This document shows, in pieces, positions 8,238 to 17,220 of a DNA stretch of 64,000 nt. The stretch lies in NCBI RefSeq assembly GCF_002954775.1, contig NZ_PJME01000007.1, positions 186,001-250,000 on the forward strand, in the 5' to 3' direction. The position numbers and the translations under genes were made by a program. Below the pieces are notes generated by a model. The model was not told the DNA's origin. It saw only the letters and a program-made list of their open reading frames with translations, and made no database searches. The stretch's first letter is position 1. The number at the start of each line of letters is the position of its first letter. Origin of the DNA: Streptomyces geranii (GTDB lineage Bacteria; Actinomycetota; Actinomycetes; Streptomycetales; Streptomycetaceae).

Positions 8238-9520
8238 GCGATCTGTACGGGCGACACAAGGCGGTCCTGCCGGACTGGCTCGCCCTCTACTACGAGGACC
8301 CGCTGGAGATCACACACGGCGAGGGCCGGTACGTGTGGGACGCGAACGGAAAGCAGTACCTCGACTTCTTCGGCGGCATCCTCACGACGATGACCGCGCA
8401 CGCCCTCCCCGAGATCACCAAGGCGGTGAGCGAACAGGCCGGGCGGATCATCCACTCGTCCACGCTCTACCTGAACCGCCCGATGGTCGAACTCGCCGAG
8501 CGCGTCGCGCAGTTGTCCGGCATCCCGGACGCGCGTGTCTTCTTCACCACCTCCGGCACGGAGGCCAACGACACGGCCCTCCTGCTCGCCACGTCCTACC
8601 GGCGCAGCAACCAGATCCTGGCGATGCGCAACAGCTACCACGGCCGTTCGTTCTCCACGGTCGGCATCACGGGCAACAAGGGCTGGTCCCCGACCTCCCT
8701 GTCCCCGCTCCAGACCCTGTACGTCCACGGCGGCGTCCGCACCCGAGGCCCGTACGCCGACCTCAGTGACGCCGAGTTCATCGCGGCCTGCGTCGCCGAC
8801 CTGGAGGACCTGCTCGGCCACGTCCGCCCGCCGGCGGCCCTGATCGCCGAACCGATCCAGGGCGTCGGCGGCTTCACCTCCCCGCCGGACGGGCTGTACG
8901 CGGCCTTCAAGCGGGTGCTGGAGGAACGCGGCATCCTCTGGATCGCCGACGAGGTCCAGACGGGCTGGGGCCGCACCGGCGACCACTTCTGGGGCTGGCA
9001 GGCACACGCGGAGAACGGCCCGCCGGACATCATCACCTTCGCCAAGGGCATCGGCAACGGCATGTCCATCGGCGGGGTCGTGGCCCGCGCCGAGATCATG
9101 AACTGCCTCGACTCCAACTCCATCTCGACCTTCGGCGGCACCCAGATCACCATGGCGGCCGGCCTCGCCAACCTCACGTACCTCCTGGAACACGACCTCC
9201 AGGGCAACGCCCGGCGCGTCGGCGGTCTGCTGATCGAGCGGCTGCGGGGCGTCGCCGCCCAGCTGCCGGGCGTACGGGAAGTGCGTGGGCGTGGGCTGAT
9301 GATCGGCATCGAGCTGGTGAAGCCCGGTACCGACACCGCCGACCCGGAGACCGCAGCCGCCGTGCTGGAAGCGGCCCGTGCGGAAGGGCTGCTCCTCGGC
9401 AAGGGCGGCGGCCACAACACGAGCGCGCTGCGCATCGCACCGCCGCTGTCGCTCACCGTCGCGGAGGCCGAGGAGGGCGCCGCGATCCTCGAACGCGCTC
9501 TGAGGAGCTGCGTCCAGTAA
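8234..9520 (+). CDS. Class III (omega) aminotransferase, beta-alanine/GABA type
   Basis: PLP-dependent transaminase that would move the amino group of beta-alanine or a related omega-amino acid to pyruvate, glyoxylate or 2-oxoglutarate. The 428-aa protein has the usual marks: TTSGTEAND for PLP phosphate, NSYHGRSF, Asp-239 in IADEVQTGWGRTG and the Schiff-base Lys-271 in TFAKGIGNGM. The GTG start overlaps the stop of the preceding nitrilase (GTGA), and the context (ureidopropionase, dihydropyrimidinase) supports a catabolic role at the end of reductive pyrimidine or hydantoin breakdown. The family is hard to subdivide, so AGXT2-like or GABA transaminase are alternatives. Confidence 0.88.
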   Translation: MSDLYGRHKAVLPDWLALYYEDPLEITHGEGRYVWDANGKQYLDFFGGILTTMTAHALPEITKAVSEQAGRIIHSSTLYLNRPMVELAERVAQLSGIPDARVFFTTSGTEANDTALLLATSYRRSNQILAMRNSYHGRSFSTVGITGNKGWSPTSLSPLQTLYVHGGVRTRGPYADLSDAEFIAACVADLEDLLGHVRPPAALIAEPIQGVGGFTSPPDGLYAAFKRVLEERGILWIADEVQTGWGRTGDHFWGWQAHAENGPPDIITFAKGIGNGMSIGGVVARAEIMNCLDSNSISTFGGTQITMAAGLANLTYLLEHDLQGNARRVGGLLIERLRGVAAQLPGVREVRGRGLMIGIELVKPGTDTADPETAAAVLEAARAEGLLLGKGGGHNTSALRIAPPLSLTVAEAEEGAAILERALRSCVQ

Positions 9521-9555
9521 CACCAGAGCAGGACCACAGCAAGAAAGTCGGCCCC

Positions 9556-11124
9556 ATGCTTACGACCACCACCTTGGAACCCGCCCTCTCCGTCCGTCAG
9601 GTCCTCGGCCTGGAACGGGTGCTCGCGGGCGAGCCCGAGGTGGTGGCCGGGGCCGGCCATCTCGACCGGGCCGTGCGCTGGGTGCATGTCGCCGAGGCCG
9701 CCGATGTCGGCGTGATGCTCAGCGGCGGCGAGATGATCCTCACGACGGGAGTGCTGCTCGCGGGGGATGAAGAGGCCCAGGCCGAGTACATCCGGTCCCT
9801 GCACCGGGCGGAGGCCGCCGCCGTCGTCCTCGGGCTCGGCCGCGCCTTTCCGGCGCCGCCGGACGTCATGCGGCGCGCTGCCGAGCGGTGCGGGCTGCCG
9901 ATGGTGGTGCTCCATCGGCCTTTCCCCTTCGCGGAGTTGACGGAGGAGGTCCAATCCCGGCTGGTACGGCGGAAGTTCGCCGCCGTGAGCCTGTCGGAGA
10001 CGGTACGGACCGCTCTCACGGGACTCATCACCTCAGGTGCGCCTATGCAGTTGCTGCTCGACGAGGTCGCCTCGCACAGTGCCTGTCCCGTCGTCGTCAC
10101 CAACCTCGCCCATCGTGTCCTCGCCACCTCGGGGGACCGGTCGTCCGTCGACGACGTGCTGCGGGACTGGGAGCGCATCTCCCGGCAGGCGGGCGGGAGC
10201 GAGGGCGACGGCTGGATCCGGGCCGAGCTGGGCGGGCGCGGGGAGCGGTGGGGGCGGATCGTGCTCTGCGGGTACCGGGGTGACGTCGCCACCGGACGGC
10301 TGCTCGCCGACCGGGCCGCCGAGGCGCTCGTCCTGCACCGCATGCTCGGGGGCTCCGTGCACACCTGGGAGGAGCAGTCGGCGCAGAGCCTGCTGACGGA
10401 CCTGGTGAGCGGCGTCGTACCGGCCAGGCAGCTGCTACCGCGTGCCCGGGCGGCCGGACTCCCCGTCAACCGGCGGACCTTCGTGCCGCTCGTCGTACGG
10501 GACGGCGACCCCGCTGAACTCGACCGCGTACTACGCCTGTTGGGCCTGCCGGGACTGGTCGCCGAGCTGGCCGACGACGCCACCGCCGTCCTGCTGAGCC
10601 TCGCCCGCGACCAGGACGCCAAGGCGCTCGCCGCGCACTTCGCGGTCCGGCTGCGTACGGAGACCGGCGGCGGCCGGACCGTCGTGGCCGCCGCCGAGGC
10701 GCTCGGCTCCTGGGACGACGTACCCACCGGACTGCGCGAGGCGCTGCACGTCGCCGCGGCCGTCGCGGACACGCCGGCGGGGCAGGATCTGCCGGTCCTT
10801 GTGTACCTGAGGGACGTACGGCTGCGCGGTCTGGTCCGGCTGCTGCGGGACGATCCGCATGTGCAGGCGTTCGCGGAGCGGGAGCTGGACGGGCTGCTGT
10901 GCGGGGTGGAGGGCGAGTCCGAGCTGCTGCCGGTCCTGCGGACCTATCTCGCCACAGGGCGCAACAAATCACGTACCGCGCAACTGCATCATGTCTCGCG
11001 CCCCGCGCTCTACCGCCGTCTGGAGGCGATAGAGGCGCGGCTCGGGCTCGATCTCGACGACTTCGAGCAGGCCGCCTCCGTGCACATCGCACTCCTCGCG
11101 CACGACGCTCAGCAAGGCCGATAG
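9556..11124 (+). CDS. PucR-family transcriptional regulator of the ureide block
   Basis: This 522-aa regulator has the family layout: an N-terminal PucR sensor domain (residues ~10-130, with GGEMILTTGV and LGRAFPAPPDVMRRAAERCGLP), a GGDEF-like middle region, and a C-terminal helix-turn-helix (NKSRTAQLHHVSRPALYRRLEAIEARLGLDLDD, ~470-505). PucR proteins control purine, pyrimidine and amino-acid catabolism. It lies inside the gene set it probably regulates, between the first nitrilase/aminotransferase pair and the second nitrilase. Its ribosome-binding site is weak (AAGAAAG), so low expression is expected. Confidence 0.92.
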   Translation: MLTTTTLEPALSVRQVLGLERVLAGEPEVVAGAGHLDRAVRWVHVAEAADVGVMLSGGEMILTTGVLLAGDEEAQAEYIRSLHRAEAAAVVLGLGRAFPAPPDVMRRAAERCGLPMVVLHRPFPFAELTEEVQSRLVRRKFAAVSLSETVRTALTGLITSGAPMQLLLDEVASHSACPVVVTNLAHRVLATSGDRSSVDDVLRDWERISRQAGGSEGDGWIRAELGGRGERWGRIVLCGYRGDVATGRLLADRAAEALVLHRMLGGSVHTWEEQSAQSLLTDLVSGVVPARQLLPRARAAGLPVNRRTFVPLVVRDGDPAELDRVLRLLGLPGLVAELADDATAVLLSLARDQDAKALAAHFAVRLRTETGGGRTVVAAAEALGSWDDVPTGLREALHVAAAVADTPAGQDLPVLVYLRDVRLRGLVRLLRDDPHVQAFAERELDGLLCGVEGESELLPVLRTYLATGRNKSRTAQLHHVSRPALYRRLEAIEARLGLDLDDFEQAASVHIALLAHDAQQGR

Positions 11125-11207
11125 CGCTCGTTCCAATGCTTCGTCTTACCGCTCCGAAACATCAAAAGACCTGGGAAAACAGTGGTGAAACATGGGCCCA
11201 AGTCAGG

Positions 11208-11254
11208 GTGACACCGTGGAACGCCGGATGCCCGCAGGCGTGACACCGTGCAAC
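11208..11254. promoter_or_regulatory. Two 15-bp direct repeats upstream of the second nitrilase gene
   Basis: GTGACACCGTGGAAC (11208-11222) and GTGACACCGTGCAAC (11240-11254) differ at one base and are 32 bp apart, three helical turns. A TAGGCT box at 11279-11284 and GGAGG before the ATG at 11313 lie downstream, so the repeats sit where an activator would bind. The PucR protein encoded just upstream is the natural candidate. Confidence 0.5.
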
Positions 11255-11312
11255 TCAAACCCGATCTCCAGGCTTCCTAGGCTCGGCGTACACCGAGTGA
11301 CCGGAGGTCCCG

Positions 11313-12155
11313 ATGAGCAGGGTGATTCGCGCCGCCATCTTCCAGACTGCCTGGACGGGCGACAAGGAGTCGATGATCCAGGTCCACGAGCAGGCGGTCC
11401 GCGACGCCGCGGCGCAGGGTGCTCAAGTCATGTGTTTCCAGGAGCTGTTCTACGGACCGTACTTCTGCCAGGTCCAGGACAAGGCGTTCTACGAGTACGC
11501 CGAGCAGATCCCCGACGGCCCGATCGTCAAGCGCTTCCAGGCGCTGGCGAAAGAACTGGGCATCGTCCTCGTCCTGCCGATGTACGAGGAGGAGCAGCCG
11601 GGCGTCCTCTACAACACGGCCGCCGTGATCGACGCGGACGGCTCGTACCTCGGCAAGTACCGCAAGCACCACATTCCGCAGGTCGCCGGGTTCTGGGAGA
11701 AGTTCTACTTCCGTCCGGGCAACGCGGGTTGGCCGATCTTCGAGACGGCCGTGGGCAAGATCGGCGTCTACATCTGCTACGACCGGCACTTCCCGGAGGG
11801 CTGGCGTGCGCTGGGCCTCGAAGGCGCCGAGATCGTCTTCAACCCGTCGGCCACCTCGCGCGGCCTGTCCGCCTACCTGTGGCAGCTGGAGCAGCCTGCG
11901 GCGGCCGTCGCCAACGAGTACTTCGTCGGCGCGATCAACCGGGTCGGCGTCGAGGAACTGGGCGACAACGACTTCTACGGGACCTCGTACTTCGTGGACC
12001 CGGAGGCCCAGTTCGTCGGCGAGGTGGCGAGCGACAAGGAGACCGAACTCGTCGTCCGCGACCTGGACCTCAACAAGCTCCGAGAGGTCCGCGACCGCTG
12101 GCAGTTCTACCGCGACCGCCGCCCGGAGGCGTACGGGCCGCTGACGGCTCCGTAG
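11313..12155 (+). CDS. Nitrilase-superfamily beta-ureidopropionase-like amidohydrolase (copy 2)
   Basis: A paralogue of the protein encoded at 7395: same length (280 aa), same triad positions (Glu-44 FQELF, Lys-118, Cys-155 YICYDRHF) and long near-identical stretches such as KYRKHHIPQV. Differences cluster around residues 55-100 and 180-190, which may alter substrate choice. CCGGAGG precedes the ATG. It is the first gene of the run with dihydropyrimidinase, so it is the more likely partner for hydrolysing the carbamoyl amino acid that enzyme makes. Confidence 0.88.
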   Translation: MSRVIRAAIFQTAWTGDKESMIQVHEQAVRDAAAQGAQVMCFQELFYGPYFCQVQDKAFYEYAEQIPDGPIVKRFQALAKELGIVLVLPMYEEEQPGVLYNTAAVIDADGSYLGKYRKHHIPQVAGFWEKFYFRPGNAGWPIFETAVGKIGVYICYDRHFPEGWRALGLEGAEIVFNPSATSRGLSAYLWQLEQPAAAVANEYFVGAINRVGVEELGDNDFYGTSYFVDPEAQFVGEVASDKETELVVRDLDLNKLREVRDRWQFYRDRRPEAYGPLTAP

Positions 12156-12171
12156 CAAGCAGACGCTCACA

Positions 12172-12232
12172 CCCGCGCCCCTGTCTTTTGTCTTTAGGGG
12201 CGCGGGGCAGCGTCCATTTGCGGCTCCGCCGC
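12172..12232. repeat. Interspersed GC-rich double hairpin, also possible terminator
   Basis: CCCGCGCCCCT (12172-12182) pairs with AGGGGCGCGGG (12196-12206) over a T-rich 13-base loop; a second hairpin, GCGGC-TCC-GCCGC, follows at about 12220-12232. This arrangement is a recurrent intergenic element in Streptomyces genomes (from general knowledge). It lies between the second nitrilase and dihydropyrimidinase and could end or weaken transcription. Confidence 0.6.
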
Positions 12233-12290
12233 GGGGCGCGACAAGCCACACACAACCGGCACTTCGAAGACAACCGAGGAGCGTGAACCC

Positions 12291-13694
12291 ATGACCGGCC
12301 GTACTGTCATCCGAGGCGGACTAGTCATCACCGCGTCCGACGAACTCCACGCGGACGTCCTCATCGAGGACGGCCGTATCGTCGCCCTCGCCGCCACCGG
12401 CACCCCCGCCGCCGAGGCGTGGAGCGCCGAGCGGACCATAGACGCCACCGGAAAGTACGTCATCCCCGGCGGCGTCGACGCGCACACCCACATGGAACTG
12501 CCGTTCGGCGGTACGGCCGCCTCGGACACCTTCGAGACCGGCACCCGGGCCGCCGCCTGGGGCGGTACGACCACGATCATCGACTTCGCCGTGCAGAGCG
12601 TCGGCCAGTCGCTGCGTGACGGACTCGACACCTGGAACGCCAAGGCCGACGGCAACTGCGCCATCGACTACGCCTTCCACATGATCGTCTCCGACGTGAA
12701 CCAGGACACCCTCAAGGAGATGGACCTGCTGGTCGAGGAGGGCGTCACCTCCTTCAAGCAGTTCATGGCCTACCCGGGCGTCTTCTACAGCGACGACGGC
12801 CAGATCCTGCGCGCCATGCAGCGCTCCGCCGAGAACGGCGGCCTGATCATGATGCACGCCGAGAACGGCATCGCGATCGACGTCCTCGTCGAACAGGCGC
12901 TCGCCCGGGGCGAGACCGACCCCCGCTTCCACGGCGAGGTCCGCAAGGCCCTCCTCGAAGCGGAGGCCACGCACCGCGCCATCAAGCTCGCGCAGGTCGC
13001 CGGGGCACCCCTGTACGTCGTCCACGTCTCGGCGCAGGAGGCAGTCGCCGAGCTGGCACGGGCGCGCGACGAGGGGCTCAACGTCTTCGGCGAGACCTGC
13101 CCGCAGTACCTGTTCCTGTCGACGGACAACCTCGCCGAGCCGGACTTCGAGGGCGCCAAGTACGTGTGCAGCACGCCCCTTCGGCCCAAGGACCACCAGG
13201 CCGCCCTGTGGAGGGGACTGCGCACGAACGACCTCCAGGTCGTCTCCACGGACCACTGCCCCTTCTGCTTCGAGGGCCAGAAGGAGCTGGGCCGCGGCGA
13301 CTTCTCGAAGATCCCCAACGGGCTCCCGGGCGTCGAGAACCGCATGGACCTCCTCCACCAGGCCGTCGTCGACGGGCACATCAGCCGCCGCCGCTGGATC
13401 GAGATCGCCTGCGCCACCCCGGCCCGGATGTTCGGCCTCTACCCGAAGAAGGGCACCATCGCCCCGGGCGCCGACGCCGACGTCGTCATCTACGACCCGC
13501 ACGCCGAGCAGACCGTCTCCGCCGAGACCCACCACATGAACGTCGACTACTCGGCGTACGAGGGCAAGCGGCTCACCGGCCGCGTCGAGACCGTCCTCTC
13601 GCGGGGCGAACTCGTCATCACCGAGCGGGAGTTCACCGGACGCGCGGGCCACGGCGTCTACACCCCCCGCTCCACCTGTCAGTACCTGACCTGA
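12291..13694 (+). CDS. hydA: Dihydropyrimidinase / hydantoinase
   Basis: Zinc amidohydrolase that opens dihydrouracil, dihydrothymine or 5-substituted hydantoins to N-carbamoyl amino acids. The 467-aa protein has the complete dinuclear site: His-65 and His-67 (DAHTHMELPFGG), carbamylated Lys-156 (TSFKQFMAYPG), His-189 (MMHAENG), His-245 (VVHVSAQEA) and Asp-321 (STDHCPF). GAGGAGCGTGAACCC precedes the ATG. Downstream lie the F420-type oxidoreductase and NCS1 permease; upstream a ureidopropionase-like nitrilase that would take its product. This gene anchors the functional reading of the whole block. Confidence 0.95.
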   Translation: MTGRTVIRGGLVITASDELHADVLIEDGRIVALAATGTPAAEAWSAERTIDATGKYVIPGGVDAHTHMELPFGGTAASDTFETGTRAAAWGGTTTIIDFAVQSVGQSLRDGLDTWNAKADGNCAIDYAFHMIVSDVNQDTLKEMDLLVEEGVTSFKQFMAYPGVFYSDDGQILRAMQRSAENGGLIMMHAENGIAIDVLVEQALARGETDPRFHGEVRKALLEAEATHRAIKLAQVAGAPLYVVHVSAQEAVAELARARDEGLNVFGETCPQYLFLSTDNLAEPDFEGAKYVCSTPLRPKDHQAALWRGLRTNDLQVVSTDHCPFCFEGQKELGRGDFSKIPNGLPGVENRMDLLHQAVVDGHISRRRWIEIACATPARMFGLYPKKGTIAPGADADVVIYDPHAEQTVSAETHHMNVDYSAYEGKRLTGRVETVLSRGELVITEREFTGRAGHGVYTPRSTCQYLT

Positions 13695-13710
13695 ACTAGG
13701 AGTGGAGCAG

Positions 13711-14730
13711 ATGGACTTCGGACTCGTCCTCCAGACCGACCCGCCCGCCTCGCGTGTCATCGAGCTGATGCAGCGCGCCGAGGGCAACGGCTTCACGTAC
13801 GGCTGGACCTTCGACTCCGCCGTGCTGTGGCAGGAACCGTTCGTGATCTACAGTCAGATCCTTTCCAGCACCGAGAAGTTGACGGTCGGGCCGATGGTCA
13901 CCAACCCGGGCACCCGCACCTGGGAGGTCACCGCCTCCACCTTCGCGACCCTCAACGACATGTTCGGCAACCGCACGGTCTGCGGCATCGGCCGCGGCGA
14001 CTCCGCGATGCGCGTCGCCGGCCGAACTCCCAACACGCTGGCCCGGATCAGCGGCGCGATGAAGGTCATCCGCTCGCTCGGCCGGGGCGACGAGGCCGAC
14101 CTCGGCGGTACGGTCGTCAAGTTCCCGTGGGTGCGGCCGGGCGCCGAACTCCCCGTCTGGATGGCCGCGTACGGCCCCAAGGCGCTCAAGATGACCGGCG
14201 AGGAGGCCGACGGGTTCATCCTCCAGCTCGCCGACCTCTACCTCACCGAGTACATGGTGAAGACGGTCAAGGACGCCGCCGTCGCCGCCGGACGCGACCC
14301 GTCCGAGGTGAAGATCTGCGTCGCCGCCCCCGCGTACATCACCGACGACGACTCGCCCGAGGCGCTCGCCCACGCCCGCGAGCAGTGCCGCTGGTTCGGC
14401 GGGATGGTCGGCAACCACGTCGCCGACCTGGTGTCGAAGTACGGCGAACACTCCGCCGCCGTACCGGAGGAACTCACGGACTACATCAAGGCCCGTGAGG
14501 GGTACGACTACTCCCACCACGGCCGCGCCGACAACCCCGACACCCAGTTCGTGCCGGACGAGATCGTCGACCGGTTCTGCATCATCGGCACCCCCGAGAT
14601 GCACATCGAGAAGCTCAACAAGCTGCGTGAGCTGGGCGTCGACCAGTTCGCGGTCTACGACATGCACGACGCGCAGGAGAAGGTCATCGACGCGTACGGC
14701 ACGACGGTCATCCCCGCCGTCAACAGCTGA
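13711..14730 (+). CDS. LLM-class F420-dependent oxidoreductase (hydantoinase-linked family)
   Basis: A luciferase-like monooxygenase-fold enzyme of 339 aa. The deazaflavin-binding TIM-barrel marks include the N-terminal GLVLQTDPPASRVIELMQRAE, GMPVTNPGT-like segment (GPMVTNPGTRTWEVTAS), the GIGRGDSAMR phosphate loop and VWMAAYGPKALKMTGEEADG. A known subfamily (TIGR03842 by memory) occurs beside hydantoinase genes, as here. It begins 16 bases after the hydA stop; AGGAG 8 bases upstream favours ATG 13711 over the GTG at 13702. It might reduce uracil to dihydrouracil or act on another cyclic ureide; the reaction is inferred, not shown. Confidence 0.88.
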   Translation: MDFGLVLQTDPPASRVIELMQRAEGNGFTYGWTFDSAVLWQEPFVIYSQILSSTEKLTVGPMVTNPGTRTWEVTASTFATLNDMFGNRTVCGIGRGDSAMRVAGRTPNTLARISGAMKVIRSLGRGDEADLGGTVVKFPWVRPGAELPVWMAAYGPKALKMTGEEADGFILQLADLYLTEYMVKTVKDAAVAAGRDPSEVKICVAAPAYITDDDSPEALAHAREQCRWFGGMVGNHVADLVSKYGEHSAAVPEELTDYIKAREGYDYSHHGRADNPDTQFVPDEIVDRFCIIGTPEMHIEKLNKLRELGVDQFAVYDMHDAQEKVIDAYGTTVIPAVNS

Positions 14731-14779
14731 CCCACCCACCACGCAACCGCACAACTCCCCATCCCCCCACTCCAGTTCT

Positions 14780-14807
14780 CCCCTCCCTCGCCGTCCCGAG
14801 GGAGGGG
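14780..14807. terminator. Hairpin between the F420 oxidoreductase and permease genes
   Basis: CCCCTCCCTCG and CGAGGGAGGGG form a perfect 11-bp stem with a 6-base loop. There is no T-run, as is usual in Streptomyces. It probably ends or attenuates the hydA transcript, giving the permease a lower level. Confidence 0.6.
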
Positions 14808-14862
14808 GCCGGAGACCCCGCACGGCCTTTCCGGATCCGCCCCTCGTTTGATTGGCCTGCCC

Positions 14863-16395
14863 ATGACCGACACCGCTCCGACGGCCATAACGCCGTCCTC
14901 CCAAGTCACCCTCCCCGACGGCCGGGTGGAGATCTCCCCCGACGCGCCCGCACCCAGCGGGCCGTACGCCAACGAGGACCTGCTGCCGGTTCCGATCGAG
15001 AAGCGCACCTGGACCACGTACAACTTCTCGGCTCTCTGGGTGGGCATGGCCCACAACACGGCGTCCTGGACCCTCGCCTCGGGTCTGATCGCGGTCGGCA
15101 TGGACTGGAAGCAGGCCGTGCTCACGATCGCCCTGGCGAACGTGATCGTGCTGATCCCGATGCTGCTCACCGGGCACGCCGGGCCCAAGTACGGCATCCC
15201 GTTCCCGGTCTTCGCGCGTGCTTCGTTCGGCATCCGGGGCGCCAACCTCCCAGCTGTCGTACGGGCGTTGGTGGCGTGCGGCTGGTTCGGGATCCAGACC
15301 TGGATCGGCGGTGAGGCGATCTACTTCCTCGCCGGGAAGCTGATCGGCAACGGCTGGAGCGACGCCGGGAAGATCGGCGGCTACGCCTGGACCATGTGGC
15401 TGTCCTTCGCCATCTTCTGGGCGATCCAGGTCGCCATCATCTACCGGGGCATGGAGACGATCCGCCGCTTCGAGAACTGGGCCGCGCCCTTCGTGCTCCT
15501 CGGCGCCGGTGTGATGCTGTGGTGGATGGCCGACAAGGCCGGCGGCTTCGGCCCGCTGCTCGACCAGCCCTCCAAGCTGGGCTACGGCCCGGACTTCTGG
15601 AAGATCTTCGCGCCCGCCCTCATGGGCATGATCGGCTTCTGGTCCACGCTGTCGCTGAACATCCCGGACTTCACCCGGTACGGGAAGAGCCAGAAGGCCC
15701 AGACGTGGGGGCAGGCGCTCGGTCTGCCGACCACGATGACCCTGTTCGCGTTCCTGTCCGTGATGGTCACCTCGGGCTCGCAGGCCGTGTACGGCGAGGC
15801 CATCTGGGACCCGGTACAGCTCGCCGCCAAGACCGACAACGTCTTCGGTCTGCTGTTCGCCCTGGTCACCGTGCTGGTGGCGACCCTGTCCGTGAACGTC
15901 GCGGCCAACCTGGTCTCCCCGGCCTTCGACTTCTCCAACATCGCGCCCCGGAAGATCAGCTTCCGGACGGGCGCGCTCGCCACCTGCGTACTCGGCGTGC
16001 TGATCTTCCCGTGGAAGCTGTACTCCGACCCGCAGGGCTACATCTTCACCTGGCTCGGCCTCGTCGGCGGGCTCCTCGGCACGGTCGCCGGCATCCTCAT
16101 CGCCGACTACTGGATCCTGCGCAGAGGCAAGCTCGACCTCGCCGACCTGTACCGCTCGGGCGGACGCTACTGGTACGACAACGGCTGGAACTGGCGTGCG
16201 GTCGTCGCGTTCCTGGTCGGCGGCGTACTGGCCGTCGGCGGCGCCAACTTCGCGCCGATCATCGACGGGCGGCCCATCCCGGCGCTGTCCTCGCTGGCGG
16301 ACTACGGCTGGGCCGTGGGGCTGGGCACCTCGATGGCGCTCTACCTGGTGCTGATGCTGGCGAGCGGGAAGGCGAAGGCGGACCTGAAGGCCTGA
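14863..16395 (+). CDS. NCS1-family nucleobase/allantoin/hydantoin permease
   Basis: About 12 hydrophobic segments over 510 aa make this a secondary transporter of the plasma membrane. NCS1 signatures are visible: WVGMAHNTASWTLASGL in helix 1, GPKYGIPFPVFARASFGIRGANLPAVVRA around helix 3, GWFGIQTWIGGEAIY, and NIPDFTRYGKSQK near the centre. Members import uracil, cytosine, allantoin or hydantoins with Na+ or H+. Its place after hydA and the oxidoreductase suggests import of the pathway substrate. ATG 14863 is preferred to an upstream TTG (14848), although neither has a good ribosome-binding site. Confidence 0.92.
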   Translation: MTDTAPTAITPSSQVTLPDGRVEISPDAPAPSGPYANEDLLPVPIEKRTWTTYNFSALWVGMAHNTASWTLASGLIAVGMDWKQAVLTIALANVIVLIPMLLTGHAGPKYGIPFPVFARASFGIRGANLPAVVRALVACGWFGIQTWIGGEAIYFLAGKLIGNGWSDAGKIGGYAWTMWLSFAIFWAIQVAIIYRGMETIRRFENWAAPFVLLGAGVMLWWMADKAGGFGPLLDQPSKLGYGPDFWKIFAPALMGMIGFWSTLSLNIPDFTRYGKSQKAQTWGQALGLPTTMTLFAFLSVMVTSGSQAVYGEAIWDPVQLAAKTDNVFGLLFALVTVLVATLSVNVAANLVSPAFDFSNIAPRKISFRTGALATCVLGVLIFPWKLYSDPQGYIFTWLGLVGGLLGTVAGILIADYWILRRGKLDLADLYRSGGRYWYDNGWNWRAVVAFLVGGVLAVGGANFAPIIDGRPIPALSSLADYGWAVGLGTSMALYLVLMLASGKAKADLKA

Positions 16396-16416
16396 CGACC
16401 CCGCGACGGGCGGTGC

Positions 16417-16450
16417 GGAGGGCGGCCGGTGTTCCTACCGGCCGCCCTCC
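16417..16450. terminator. Convergent terminator
   Basis: GGAGGGCGGCCGGT and ACCGGCCGCCCTCC make a perfect 14-bp stem with a 6-base loop. It lies between the convergent permease gene and the secreted-protein gene, whose stop codon is inside the hairpin, so it should serve both directions. Confidence 0.75.
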
Positions 16451-17139
16451 AGCGCTGCCACCGCGTCCCGGGCGGCCTTGATGGCGCCCTTGTTGATCAC
16501 ATCCGTGCTCGGCGCCTTCTTCGACTCGAAGTCGCTGCCGTTGTACGTGATCACCACCAGCGCGTTCGACGCGCGGACCAGCACCACGCCCTCACGGGTC
16601 TGCTGCTTGTCCTCGGTGGTGAGGTTCACGACGGAGTAGGCCTCGTCGCCGAGCCCCGGCACCTCGCCGCCGCCGCTCTTCTCCGTCAGCCGGTCCTTGT
16701 AGGTCTTCTCTGCCGCCGCGTCCGTGTCGGACAGCTCGAACGACACGTCGAGCCAGCGGTAGTCGAACCCCTTGAGCGCGTTCCAGGAGCAGGTGCGGCG
16801 GGCGTTGGTGTCCGTCGACGGGATCTCCTTGCCGGCCGCCTTGGCGCCCGGGACAAGGGACTTGATGGTCCCGGGCTTCACACTCGTGCAGGGCACGGGC
16901 GCGGCGGTGAAGGTCTTCGTGGCCGCCGTGGTGGAGGGCTCGGTGGGTGACGCGGACGCGCCCGTGGTGGCGGTGTCCTTGTCGTCGGCGGTCGGTGACG
17001 CGGCGAGCGGACCCGAGGACAACGCCCAGCCGGCCGTGGCGAGCACGGCGACCGGCGCCAGGCGGGTGACGAGCGCGAGCGGCAGAGGAAGGCTCAAGGC
17101 GCACTTCTCGTGGGGGACGGTGCGGAGAGGGGTCCGCAC
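16435..17139 (-). CDS. Secreted protein of unknown function
   Basis: From GTG 17139 the product is 234 aa. An in-frame TTG at 17097, with GAGAAG 6 bases before it, gives a cleaner signal peptide (MSLPLPLALVTRLAPVAVLATAGWAL then a cut near LAAS) and may be the true start. After a Thr/Ser/Ala-rich linker comes a ~170-residue domain with two cysteines (VPCTSVKPG and RRTCSWN) that could form one disulfide, and a VRASNALVVITYNGSDF strand, resembling the secreted DUF3558-type fold. No catalytic motif. It is probably extracellular or cell-wall bound; no lipobox was seen. Confidence 0.75.
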   Translation of the reverse strand: MRTPLRTVPHEKCALSLPLPLALVTRLAPVAVLATAGWALSSGPLAASPTADDKDTATTGASASPTEPSTTAATKTFTAAPVPCTSVKPGTIKSLVPGAKAAGKEIPSTDTNARRTCSWNALKGFDYRWLDVSFELSDTDAAAEKTYKDRLTEKSGGGEVPGLGDEAYSVVNLTTEDKQQTREGVVLVRASNALVVITYNGSDFESKKAPSTDVINKGAIKAARDAVAALEGGR

Positions 17140-17220
17140 TCCGGACGGGACGCCAGTGTCACATGACTGCCTGTGGGGCGGAAGTAAGAACTCGCTCCGT
17201 GGCTGTGCGATGACTGTCGT

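Noticed and set aside
16435-17139. Lipoprotein call for the secreted protein
   Set aside because: No Cys sits at the end of the hydrophobic stretch, so no lipobox; a normal signal peptide fits better.
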